Source of the DNA: Gracilaria vermiculophylla
Taxonomy: Eukaryota; Rhodophyta; Florideophyceae; Gracilariales; Gracilariaceae
Assembly (NCBI GenBank): GCA_019155205.2
Contig: JAHNZQ020000092.1
Coordinates: 944,543-1,008,542, forward strand
DNA: 64,000 bases
Reading direction: 5' to 3'
How positions within the stretch are numbered: the stretch's first letter is position 1; every line of letters starts with the position of its first letter. The notes beneath the pieces were generated by a model. It was not told the DNA's origin and did no database searches. It was given only the letters and a program-made list of their open reading frames with translations. Positions 51,242 to 60,214 of the stretch are shown here, in pieces. The position numbers were made by a program, and so were the translations under genes.

Positions 51242-52078
51242 ATGGCGCCCGCCCCGCTGTTCGTCGCCGCGCTCCCCGTGCGCGCGCGCCGCCACCCCGC
51301 GCGTTCCGCCGCCGCTGCCGCGCCTCTCCGCCCGCGCGCCCAGCCGCGGTGCTGCGCGTCGCCGCCGCCGCCGCCGCCGCGCGCCGCGGACGTGGATCAC
51401 CTCTTCGCGCGCCTCAAGCACGTCAACAAGAACTTACGCAAGAAGGCGTCCGCCGAACTGGCGCAGCTCGCCACGCAGCCCATCATCGCGCGCCTGCTGT
51501 CGCTGCTGGGCGACGCCGACGTGGCGTACCGCCGCACCGCCGTGCAGGCGCTGGCCATGAGCGGCGAGCCCGCGCTGCCGCCCATCGTGGCCGAGCTCAA
51601 CTCGACGCAGAACGCCACGGTGCGCGCGTCGTGCGCAAAGGCGCTCGCCGGCCTAGCGCTGTACTTTCCCGAGCTGCGCGAGCGCTTCCCCGCGCCCGCG
51701 CTCGATGCGCTGCACGCGGCGCTGCGCAGCGCCGACGCGGTCACCAAGCTGGCCACGGTCGGCTGCTTGGCCACGCTCGGCAGCGACCACAAGCTCAAGC
51801 ACGGCGTGGCGCGCGGAAACGAGCGCGCGCTTGACATTTTGCTGTCGCTGTGCAACGCGCAGGCGGACATGGCCGTGGCGGCCACGGCGGTGGGCGCGCT
51901 CGCGCAAATCGCGCAGAACGGCGGCGCCGAGCAGAGGCGCACCATCGAGGCGCACCTGCACACGCTCACCGCCAGCGCCGCCGCCGACGAGGCGTCCGGC
52001 TTCAACTACATCCAAGAAATGGCGAGCTCGCACCTGGAGCAGCTGCAGAGCGCGTCGGCCGGCACCAACGCACAGTAA
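51242..52078 (+). CDS. second plastid HEAT-repeat protein (bilin lyase/NblB-like)
   Basis: A 278-residue protein with an N-terminal leader of about 48 residues rich in Ala, Arg and Pro ([20 protein letters not shown]), suited to plastid import. From residue 50 come HEAT repeats ([77 protein letters not shown]). The end, [19 protein letters not shown], is a helix. Compared with the protein at 21206-22285 it is shorter and lacks the acidic insert, so the two are distant relatives rather than a recent duplication. CpcE/CpcF-type lyases often act as heterodimers; a pairing here is speculative. Its stop is 28 bases from the stop of RF1. Confidence 0.72.
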   Translation: MAPAPLFVAALPVRARRHPARSAAAAAPLRPRAQPRCCASPPPPPPRAADVDHLFARLKHVNKNLRKKASAELAQLATQPIIARLLSLLGDADVAYRRTAVQALAMSGEPALPPIVAELNSTQNATVRASCAKALAGLALYFPELRERFPAPALDALHAALRSADAVTKLATVGCLATLGSDHKLKHGVARGNERALDILLSLCNAQADMAVAATAVGALAQIAQNGGAEQRRTIEAHLHTLTASAAADEASGFNYIQEMASSHLEQLQSASAGTNAQ

Positions 52079-52106
52079 ACATGCACTGCACCGTGTGCGG
52101 CGTGTT

Positions 52107-52990
52107 TCACGAGCCGTGCGACGCGGACCAAGACGCGTGGGCAGCGTCGCGCGACGGCGCGTTGCGCACGCGCTCCGCTTCGTCCACGAGGTGCAGCAGC
52201 GTGTGCAGCTGCTGGGCGCTGGCCACGGCGTGCATGAGGCGGTCCAGCTCGGGGCCGCCCTGCAGAACGCCGTCCAGACGGACGCTCTTGTGGCTGACAA
52301 TGTGCTTTGCGGACGGGATGAGGTGCAGCAGGCGCGGCGACGGGACGATGCGGTGGTCGGTGACCCTGCGCTGCTGGAAGTTGTAGGTGCGAATCCTGTC
52401 GCTGCGCTCGCCGATGGTGCTGCCGAGCTGCGCCCTGCGCTCGGAGACGCGGGTGGCGGCGGCGTCGGCGGCGAGCTTGGCGGCGACGCGCGCGGCGAGC
52501 GACTGCAGCGCGATGGCCTTGTTGCGGTGCTGCGAGCGGTCGTCCTGGCTGGTGGCCACCAGGCCGGTGGGGATGTGCGTGGCGCGCACGGCGGACTCGG
52601 TCTTGTTGACGTGCTGGCCGCCGGCGCCGCTGGCGCGAAACACGTCGATGCGCACGTGCTCGGGGCGCAGGGGGGCGCGCGCGGCCAGGCGCGCGTCGTC
52701 GCGCAGCACGGCGACGGCGGCGGTGCTGGTGTGCACGCGGCGCGCGCTGTCGGTGGCCGGCACGCGCTGCACGCGGTGCACGCCCGCCTCGAGGCGCAGC
52801 TCGCGCAGCGCGCGCGGCCCCGACACGCGCAGCACGAGCTCGCGCAGCCCGCGCAGCGCGGTGGGCGAGCGCGACAGCTCGGCGGTGCGCCAGCCGCGGC
52901 GCGCGGCCAGGCGCGCGTACATGGCGGCCAGGTCGGCCACGAACAGCGCCGCCTCGTCGCCGCCGGCGCCGGCGCGGATCTCCACGATGG

Positions 52991-53033
<43 letters not shown>

Positions 53034-53570
53034 GGCGGCGGCGTGAGCGTGATCGTCGGCGTCGCCCTCGGCGTGGGCTTCGCCCTCGGCGTGGACGTCG
53101 CCCTCGGCGCGGGTGTCGCCGTCGGCGTGGGCGTCGCCGTGGGCGTGGGCGTGGGCGCGGCGCAGCAGGTGATCGATGATGGAGGCGGAGGCGCGGCGGC
53201 GCGCGGCGCGCAGGGCGCGCGCCTCGTCGGCGGCGAGCGCGCGCATGTCGTGGTCGCGCGCGCGCTCGCTCTGGCGCTCGATGAGGGCGGCGTCGGCGAG
53301 GTGGGCGTCCAGGTGGCGCACGGTGCGCGCCAGCGCGGCGACGGGCGCCAGCGCGGCGGCGTCGGGGGCGTGGGCGGCGGCGGCGCCGCGCGCGCTGAGC
53401 GCGGCGTGGCGCGCGGCGGCGCGCGCCACCAGCGGCGCAAGGCGCGCGAACAGCGCGTCCACGTCGGGCGCGGCCAGCGCGTGGACGGGCGAGTCGCGGC
53501 GTGCCGCGGCGCACAGCGCTCGCCGCCGCAGCTGCCACAGCGCCGCGCGCGCCGCTGCTGCCGTCCGCAT
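52107..53570 (-). CDS. organellar peptide chain release factor RF1
   Basis: A 487-residue class I bacterial-type release factor. The leader ([19 protein letters not shown]) suits an organelle. The domain order is normal: helical domain 1, the [14 protein letters not shown] block, the RF1-type stop-codon reading motif PAT in [18 protein letters not shown], and the catalytic GGQ in [17 protein letters not shown], ending with [20 protein letters not shown] indicates UAA/UAG reading. Odd feature: between domain 1 and EIRAGAGG there is a low-complexity insert of roughly 50 residues, with His/Ala/Asp/Gly units ([19 protein letters not shown]) and a run of about 13 serines from AGC repeats. The ATG at 53570 was chosen because the longer opening begins with TTG. 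Plastid or mitochondrial location cannot be decided. Confidence 0.93.
52990..53160. repeat. AGC trinucleotide run and degenerate repeats inside RF1
   Basis: On the minus strand an AGC run encodes serines (about 52990-53030 as CTG on plus). It is next to degenerate GGCGTGGGCGTCGCC-like units encoding His/Ala/Asp/Gly. Both lie inside the RF1 coding frame and keep it open. Confidence 0.9.
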
Positions 53571-53929
53571 CGCGCGCGCCGCCGCAACTCCTCTCGGAAT
53601 GCACAACTGCACCGCCGTCGCCAGTTCAACCAACCACGGACACTCTTACGCTCGTGGAGCGACGAGCGCGCGAGCATCAAAGCGACGAGCGAGCCCCCCC
53701 CCCCCGCGTGCACTCGCTTACAGCCGTTGGCCACGCCGGCCGCGCCGGCCACGCCGGCCACGCCATCCACGACACCCACGTCGGCCACGGCAGCCACGCC
53801 GACCACGGCGAACACGGCGGCCACGGCGAACAGGGCGGCCACTCGCTTTACACGATTCGACGAGTGGGTGCGAGCGCCCAAGTTGGTAAAGGACGTACTT
53901 TACATGACCGCACGCTGTGCTGCGCCGCT
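53571..53929. other. RF1 upstream region with short GC-rich repeats
   Basis: Between the RF1 start and the ZIP transporter stop, both on the minus strand. From 53730 to 53845 there is a run of degenerate 9- and 12-base units around GGCCACGCC and GGCGAACAC. A run of eleven C lies at about 53694-53705. The repeats keep frames open in several registers, but no protein match is seen. Confidence 0.55.
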
Positions 53930-54889
53930 TCACGTCCACAGCGCGAGCACGCTCATGGCGGCGGCGGCCAGCACAAACACGCCCACGCTGCGCAGCGAGT
54001 CGTCCGCGTCCAGGTCCGTGTAGTGGCGCAGCGTGGCGTAGCGAAACTCGTCCGCCAGCAGCTCCACCAGCGCCACGTACAGAAACACGCCGCCCGCCAG
54101 CAGGTTGAGCGCCGGCATCAGCAGCGCCGTCACGTGGCCGGCCAGCACCTGCAGCAGCGCCATGCCGCTCAGCGCCCCGACCGGCGTCACCGCCGCGAAC
54201 ACCACGCACATGTACACCGACCGCCGCTGCAGCTGCCGGTCGCCGTCCGCCGCCACCGCCAGCGCCGACCCCAGCGCCACCGCCGCGAACAGCTTGTGCA
54301 CCAGGATCGCCATCGCCAGCGCCGTGAACGTCGTGGCGTCCTGCAGACTCACCCCCAGCGACACGCCCTCCAGGAACGAGTGGAACGACAGCGACGCCGC
54401 CAGCACCACCGCCACGGCCGGCGAGTGCGCCCCGCCGCCACCGCCGCCGCTGCCGCCGCTGCCGCCGCTGCCGCCGCTACTGCCGCTGCCGCTGCCGCCG
54501 TGCGCCGCGAGCGTGTGCAGCGGCAGCGCCTTGGCTCCGCGCTGCAGCCGCCGCGCAACCACGTCCAGCGCAAACACAAAGCACACGCCCGCCGTGGCGA
54601 ACACCCCGCCCACGGGGAACGTCGTCGACACGCTTTGCGACAGCGCGAGCAGCGCCGCCGGCAGCACGTGCACCAGCGCCGCCGACACCAGGAAGCCGGC
54701 CGCGAACGCGTTTCCGAGCCGCAGCAGCCGCACGTGCGACGCCGGCGACGCCAGCAGCACCGGCCCGGCCGACCCGCCCAGCGCCAGCACAAACACGCCC
54801 ACCACGATGAGGCTCGCGGCGCGGCAGCCCACCGCGCCGCCCGCCGTGCCGCCCATCGCGTCGCTGGCGGAGGAGAGCACGCGGTGCAT
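53930..54889 (-). CDS. ZIP-family metal transporter
   Basis: A 319-residue membrane protein of the ZIP (SLC39) family with about eight spans. The metal-binding signature in TM4 and TM5 is present: [16 protein letters not shown] and [15 protein letters not shown]1-3 ([40 protein letters not shown]) precede the cytosolic loop, which here is Ser/Gly-rich ([13 protein letters not shown]) instead of the common His-rich loop. The C-terminal spans include [16 protein letters not shown]. It moves zinc or iron into the cytosol in relatives; the metal and membrane cannot be told. The ATG at 54889 was chosen over longer non-homologous openings to 55102. Convergent neighbours are absent: RF1 follows on the same strand. 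Confidence 0.9.
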   Translation of the reverse strand: MHRVLSSASDAMGGTAGGAVGCRAASLIVVGVFVLALGGSAGPVLLASPASHVRLLRLGNAFAAGFLVSAALVHVLPAALLALSQSVSTTFPVGGVFATAGVCFVFALDVVARRLQRGAKALPLHTLAAHGGSGSGSSGGSGGSGGSGGGGGGAHSPAVAVVLAASLSFHSFLEGVSLGVSLQDATTFTALAMAILVHKLFAAVALGSALAVAADGDRQLQRRSVYMCVVFAAVTPVGALSGMALLQVLAGHVTALLMPALNLLAGGVFLYVALVELLADEFRYATLRHYTDLDADDSLRSVGVFVLAAAAMSVLALWT

Positions 54890-55305
54890 GGTGCGGAAGC
54901 ACGCACGGCGCCGGCAGAGAGCACCGCGTGCGCAAACGGTGCCGCGGCTCGCGAGGCACTGGTGGCGTTGGCGTGCCGTGCCCGTCGCCCCCGTCGCGCG
55001 CGCCGCGCTCGCCGTGCGCCGCACGCCCGCCACCTTTTCATCAGTGCATGGCCGCGTCGCGCACTGGCGCACACCGCCCTCAGCGCCTGTCCACGCGTGC
55101 ACGCTGCCGCGCCCTGCGTTGCCGCCTGCGTCTTGGTGCCCGCTTTGCCGGGGCGGGTGCCGTCACATGGCACCAGCCGCGCCCCGCCAATGGCCGCCCG
55201 CCATCCGCCGCCCGCTATCCGCCGCCCGCTATCCGCCGCCCGCCGCCCGCCCATCGTTCGCCCCCCGCAGCCCACAGCCCGCCGCCCCCGCTGCCATCCC
55301 CCCCC
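54890..55305. promoter_or_regulatory. divergent upstream region of ZIP and EVE genes
   Basis: 416 GC-rich bases. Near the plus-strand gene there are three to four copies of CCGCCCGCTATC-like units (about 55196-55250), part of its likely 5' UTR. No gene is seen. Confidence 0.45.
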
Positions 55306-56249
55306 ATGGCCGTCACGCGCTCCTCCGCGCGCGCCCCCGCACGCGCCCCCGCGCGCCCCCCCGCGCGCCGCCCCCGCCCCAAGCGCGCAGAGGCGCAGCA
55401 GCCGCGCCCGCCCGCAAAGAGGCCGCGCCCCGCCGCTGCCCACACCAACCCTGCCCAACGCACCGCCGCCGCGAGCACTGCCGCCCAGAGCATTGCCGCC
55501 CAGAGCAACGCCGCCGAGAGCAACGCCGCCGAGAGCAACGCCGCCGAGAGCACCGCCGCCGAGAGCACCGCCGCCGAATGCGTCCCCACCGAGAGCAAAC
55601 CCTCCGACGCCAGCCGCTCCCTCAGCAGCGCCGCGCCGCCCGCAGATGAGCGCCCCGTGAACTACTTTCTCTTCAAGTCCGAGTCCGAGTCGCGCCTGCA
55701 AAATGGCCACGAAATGAAGTTCTCCATCGACGACCTGCAGCGCGAGCCGCGCGCCACCGCCCACTGGGACGGCGTGCGCAACGCGGAGGCGTGCAAGTGC
55801 ATGCGCCATATGCGCCCCGGCGACCTGGCCTTCTTCTACCATTCCAACACCCGCAAGACGCGCCCGTCCATCGTGGGCGTCGTGCGCGTCGTGTCCGACC
55901 CGTACCCAGGTAAGTCCGTCCCCGCCCCGCCTCGGCCCTCGCCCTCGCGCCCCCGCGCCCCGCGCTGCGCCGCGCTGCGCCGCGCTGCCCCGCCCGCTGA
56001 CCGCCCGCCGCAGACCACACCGCGTTCGACGAGCGCGATCCGCACTACGACCCGCGCAGCAAGCCGCACGCCCCGCGCTGGTACATGGTTGACGTCCAGT
56101 TGGTGCGCAAGTTCCAAGCCCCCGTCTCGCTGGACCGCATCAAGGCGCACCCGCACCTGGCCGACATGCAGCTCGTCAAGCGCCCCCGCATCTCTGTGCA
56201 GCCCGTTACTGCAGAGCAGTGGCGCATCGTCCACGCCATGGCCTCCTAG
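55306..56249 (+). CDS. EVE-domain protein, THYN1-like, two exons
   Basis: Exons 55306-55909 and 56014-56249 are separated by a 104-base intron with GTAAGT and CCGCAG ends. The joined protein has 279 residues. The first 115 are low-complexity: an Arg/Pro/Ala-rich basic part and seven AAESN/AAQSN-type pentapeptides. The EVE domain follows: NYFLFKSESESR, FSIDDLQREP, HWDGVRNAEACKCMRHMRPG, DLAFFYHSNTRK, IVGVVRVVSDPYP-DHTAFDERDP across the splice, and the end RWYMVDVQLVRKF. Related THYN1 proteins are nuclear and bind modified cytosines in DNA; that function for this protein is inference. The splice restores the conserved DP.YPD block, which supports it. Confidence 0.9.
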
Positions 56250-57892
56250 GCGCGCGACAACGCCACGCGCGCGCTGCCCGCGCCCGTGCCTCCCCCCCCC
56301 CTAAGCCGCCCGCGCACTCTCGACGGCCGCGCGCTGCATTTACATGCGGCCCGTCGCGCCTGTCATCCCCGATGAACGTCGTCGCCCGTAATTCTTCACC
56401 GTTCGCTGTCTTGTGTGTACCACCCCCTCAACAGAATACCGCACCAGCACGCCTGAGTTGTTATGCATTCGATTTTTGTTTTTGCTTCGCACGGCCTTCG
56501 GGCTGTGTTCTTCGCGTGGTGCGAATCTGTACATTGGGCGTCAGCCACTTTTACTTGCGTGTTGTAGTAGATTCGCGGATGCGAGCACTAATTTTGCCGG
56601 CAGCTTGGAGCTCTGCAGCTTGGTGCTTCAAAGCGTTCTCCCTGCGCACATCGCTTTGAAAATGTACCAGTCTCATCGCCAGCGGTCTGCAGCGACAAGC
56701 GCTGGCCTTGCATGTCCGCGCTTTATCTGACTTGACGCAAAGCCAGCCGTGTACCTACGGGACCGTCGGTGCACGACGTTGAGACTGATTGCGCACGGGG
56801 GTGAGGCTGAGTACTGTGCGATTGCATTTTTCACCAACGTAGGGGCACGTTTATTGCGCACTGGAACGGGGCTGCGTGATACATCTCAGTGCGCCTTTTG
56901 GCTGCCAATCAAGAGTAACGATAAGACAGCGTTTTATACGGCTGTTGCCCTTGCTTCCTGGCAACCTCAAGTCATCTCTGACTCAGAGAGAGGCATCACT
57001 AGCGCTAGCGCAGCTTTTTGTCGGCCATACACCCAGACTACGTCCCCTTGCATCGTACTTGACGGGAAAGATCTAAACTTGCAGGAGTGGATCAGCGGTT
57101 TTGGATGACGCAAAACAGTACATGCTACGATGCCCTCTAAGGACATTGTCGAGGGGGGTTTGCAAGGCCCCCATCGAGTGAACGAAAGAATTTATTGATT
57201 TGTGCAATTATGAGAACGTGGCCTGAAAGAGGGCTGGTCTTTCTGGCGAGAGAGCGCTTCTTTGAACAGAACCGCTATGCCATCAGTAGAAATTAGACTC
57301 AACTTATGTACGCACAACATAGAGAGGCTGGCAATCATCAGTTGCGCACGGACTAGCATGCACGGTCCACGATCATGAACAGCGATCAAATAGGTGTCGC
57401 CGATCATCGGCAATGCAACACAGCCTTCTCAGGTGGTCTGTTTTCGCGCCGCCACTGCAGCGCTGTGATTTTCGCACCCGCCCACCCGTAAAGAAGGAGC
57501 CGGAGCCTTCGGTGCGGTACAGCAGGGCTGCCGCGGCTCTGTGCCGACACATTTCTAAGTGCAGTAAGAACACCTTCCAAGCAAGCCCCTGTGTAAGGAG
57601 GCAATATTCATCAAATCCTGCAATAAAAAATGCGCTTTTCTTTCAACATATTTTCGCAATTTATCCGCACCATGGTACCTTATGAAGCCACCGACTCCAG
57701 TCTCCCAAAACCGCCCCCTTCTGGGAGCACAAACGCTTTTCCGCACTTTCTTCATTGCATACCCCACACCTTGTCTATCGCACCAGTGTTCGCTCCTGCT
57801 GAAGACGCACACCTCTCCGAAGAAAAAAAAATCCGCCGCAAGCCGTCAAGTTCCCAATCCAAACCCTTTTTTCTCAATCACAGTCAATCAGC
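56250..57892. other. intergenic region with one dispersed repeat copy
   Basis: About 1.6 kb. GC content falls sharply within the first 200 bases, marking the end of the GC-rich block. It contains repeat copy Y (57176-57335). Open frames such as 56749-57108 have no recognisable similarity. The last 250 bases are the likely promoter of TTC1. Confidence 0.5.
57176..57335 (-). repeat. dispersed repeat Y, homologous to 30105-30253
   Basis: Read on the minus strand it aligns with copy X from CTCTCTATGTTGTG to CGTTCACTC. It has the same core CGCTCTCTCGCCAGAAAG and CTCTTTCAGGCCAC, and a hairpin-like AGCGGTTC..GAAGCGCT. It ends with AATAAATTC. The copies are 27 kb apart in opposite orientation, about 75-80 percent identical by eye, and both lie in intergenic DNA. 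Confidence 0.6.
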
Positions 57893-58528
57893 ATGTCCTC
57901 GTCCCAAAATGCCGAAGAGGAGTACATGCGTATGCGCATGGCCTCCGCAACAATATCGGATGAAGATCAACACGAAAACCAAGCATCGGAATCGCACCCA
58001 ACTGAGAAACTCGATGCCACCATAACAGCAGAAGCCGCTCGCACTCTAAAAGAGGAGGGAAATGCCCTGTTCAAGTCCGGCGACTATGCACAAGCCATCG
58101 AAAAGTACACTCTCGCCTCCAAGAGCGCCCATGCAACCAGTGCCGATCGAGCAGTCTATTTTGCAAATCGCGCTGCGGCACACCTCAAGTTGCAAAACTT
58201 TGAAGAGGTTGTCAAAGACGCTTCTGCAGCCCTAGAGCTAAACCCAGGCTACGTAAAGGCCTTGAGCCGGCGACGAGAAGCGAATGAAGCTTTGACGGAA
58301 TGGCGGGGAGCCTTAAAAGATGCCCAGCAACTCAACGCTCCTCCTTCAGATATCCAGCGATTACAATTCCTCGCCGATGAAAAGGATAAAAAGGCCCAAG
58401 CCGAGGCATTGGACTCCCTGAAAGGTCTCGGCAACTCGATTTTGTCCAACTTCGGCATGAGCCTTGATGATTTCGCAATGGATAAAGACCCTGCAACAGG
58501 CTCGTACAGCATCCGCATGAAGAAATAG
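57893..58528 (+). CDS. TTC1: tetratricopeptide repeat protein TTC1-like
   Basis: A 211-residue protein. After an acidic N terminus there are three TPR units between about residues 48 and 155 (LKEEGNALFKSGDYAQAIEK, RAVYFANRAAAHLKLQNFEE, VKDASAALELNPGYVKALSR). The C-terminal signature LKGLGNSILSNFGMSLDDF with DPATGSYSI is specific to the TTC1 family and separates it from other TPR co-chaperones. TTC1 relatives bind Hsp90/Hsp70 tails and G-alpha proteins. The length is shorter than the animal protein, mainly because of a shorter acidic N terminus. Single exon; converges on TAF7 with 208 bases between stops. Confidence 0.88.
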   Translation: MSSSQNAEEEYMRMRMASATISDEDQHENQASESHPTEKLDATITAEAARTLKEEGNALFKSGDYAQAIEKYTLASKSAHATSADRAVYFANRAAAHLKLQNFEEVVKDASAALELNPGYVKALSRRREANEALTEWRGALKDAQQLNAPPSDIQRLQFLADEKDKKAQAEALDSLKGLGNSILSNFGMSLDDFAMDKDPATGSYSIRMKK

Positions 58529-58736
58529 AAATAGGATCCATCTCTACTTGTTCACGAGAGAGCGAATGCACTTCTGCTAATATTTGTTGGACGCACCATT
58601 AACAGACGCTGCGAGTAACTGCGACCAAAAATGCATGTCCATCGTTGTGGCACTCACTCATGTTCAACACAAAATGTGACAATTTCACCAGGACCTAGAA
58701 ATTCAACTGAATACAAATGCTTCTCCGTTCCAGTTC

Positions 58737-59849
58737 TCACTCTTCTCCAAGCTCCTGCCGTTGTTGCTCCAGCTTTGTGAGCTCTGTTTGCAATTCCGGC
58801 CGTTTGGAAAGAAATCGTTTCTTCAACACGGGATTTGGAGCCTTCTCCGCCTGTGCCTCCAAGTCTGCAATCTTTGCCTTTTGTTCCTTGATGCTTTGAT
58901 CAAGTTTGAGGCGCTCTATTCTTCTCTTTGCAATGTCTTCCTTGTCCTCCATAAGCTGGTCTACCATGTCCGCCATGTCGGCATTGATTGCATCATCATC
59001 ATCGTCGTCATCGTTATCATCGTCGTCATCATCGTCATCGTCATCATCATCGTCCTCGCCGTCTGGGCCCGGAGTATCGTTCGGTGTGAACGGCGTAGGC
59101 GTGAATGGCGTTGGCGTGAACGGCGTTGGTGTGAACGGTTGCGGTGTAAATGGCTGCGGCGTAAATGGCCCGGGCGTGTCCATTGCGGGTGGAGGGAGCA
59201 CATCCAACGCGTTTGTCGGGGGTGCAATGTCGGATGGCAAAGGCGGTTTTCCAGCGGTTGTGCTCGCACCGTTGGAGTCACCGTTGGCGGTCGGTTTGGA
59301 GGAGTCTACAGCGTTCTTTCCAGATTGAGCGTTAACTGTTTCTTCTTCGATGACGACTTCCTCTTCCTCCGCATGATTGTCTTGTGTTTTCTTCTGTGTA
59401 AAGCTGGTCTTGTGATCGATCACATACTTGATACGGCGCTCAATTAACTCGACCTCGTCGCGGGTGAAGAAGCGTTTCGGGGGTTTCAGGCGCTCCGCAG
59501 CCCCCTTGGTGGCCGGCGTGATCCCATCCGGCAGGAACGTTTGCTTGGGCGCGGACTCATGGGGCATGCGAACGACGAGCACTTGGTGCAGATCTCCGCT
59601 TTTGTAGAACGTTCGCTTGTCCGCGGTCTTGTGCGTTTCAACGATGCACGGCAGGTCCATGAGAGAGGCTGGATAGTCTTTTCCGTCGATGGTGAAGGTG
59701 GCGTTGCGTTCGTCTTTAAAGCGAATTTGAAAGGTGCTTCGTGGATGGTCCTCGCCGGCTCCCTCGCGCTTCTTGTTGCTGGAAAGCGCAAAACGCATCG
59801 GCTCCACCAGCGGTTGCGGGAGACGTAAGATATATTGCTGTTCATTCAT
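58737..59849 (-). CDS. TAF7: TFIID subunit TAF7
   Basis: A 370-residue protein. The TAFII55 N-terminal domain covers about residues 3-140: QQYILRLPQPLVEPM, FTIDGKDYPASLMDLPCIVE, THKTADKRTFYKSGDLHQVL, and the family's LPDGITPAT region, then RRIKYVIDHK. The middle is Pro/Ala-rich with six PFTP[QT] pentapeptides (15-base repeats) and a run of 13 or more aspartates. The C-terminal part is a coiled coil (AKRRIERLKLDQSIKEQKAK, LQTELTKLEQQRQEL). TAF7 interacts with TAF1 and checks pre-initiation complex assembly at Pol II promoters. The ATG at 59849 gives the MNEQQYILR start that fits the family; an ATG eight codons upstream is possible. Confidence 0.93.
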   Translation of the reverse strand: MNEQQYILRLPQPLVEPMRFALSSNKKREGAGEDHPRSTFQIRFKDERNATFTIDGKDYPASLMDLPCIVETHKTADKRTFYKSGDLHQVLVVRMPHESAPKQTFLPDGITPATKGAAERLKPPKRFFTRDEVELIERRIKYVIDHKTSFTQKKTQDNHAEEEEVVIEEETVNAQSGKNAVDSSKPTANGDSNGASTTAGKPPLPSDIAPPTNALDVLPPPAMDTPGPFTPQPFTPQPFTPTPFTPTPFTPTPFTPNDTPGPDGEDDDDDDDDDDDDDNDDDDDDDAINADMADMVDQLMEDKEDIAKRRIERLKLDQSIKEQKAKIADLEAQAEKAPNPVLKKRFLSKRPELQTELTKLEQQRQELGEE

Positions 59850-60214
59850 GGCACCGTGCAAGAACAGCGGCACGGCCCGATGGGCTGCAAATTGCGGAAC
59901 TTAGACGCCCAGCGAGGCGCGGCGGCTGCCGAAGACAAGGATATGGCAGGGGGGGCCGCGCAGCGCGCGCGCAGAGCGCGTTAAACGAGACACGTGTTAC
60001 ACGTGCAAAGCGGATGGCTGCGACTCGGTGGTTTAGGCCCTTTCTACACATGGACAGGACACGGTGTATTCTGCCTGAAATACCCTTGATCCTGGGGATT
60101 CCCCATTTCTTAGGACAACTGTTAACCTGTCCAAAATAGCCAGCATTTTGGGGTCGCTTCAAAGCGACTCCAACACAAGACCCAAGCTTCGCAACGGCAT
60201 TCATCACCATACAT

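Noticed and set aside
51653..54023. Two very long open frames (742 and 772 codons) overlapping RF1 and HEAT genes
   Set aside because: They are alternative frames of RF1 with Ala/Arg-dominated composition. RF1 in its own frame has all catalytic motifs.
53501..55660. 719-codon plus-strand frame across the ZIP gene
   Set aside because: His/Arg/Gln-rich frame shadow of the ZIP transporter and of repeats. The ZIP frame on the other strand explains the sequence.
57192..57413. Short protein encoded by repeat Y (LFKEALSRQK)
   Set aside because: The same reading exists in repeat X, but changes are mostly amino-acid altering and the upstream parts do not match.
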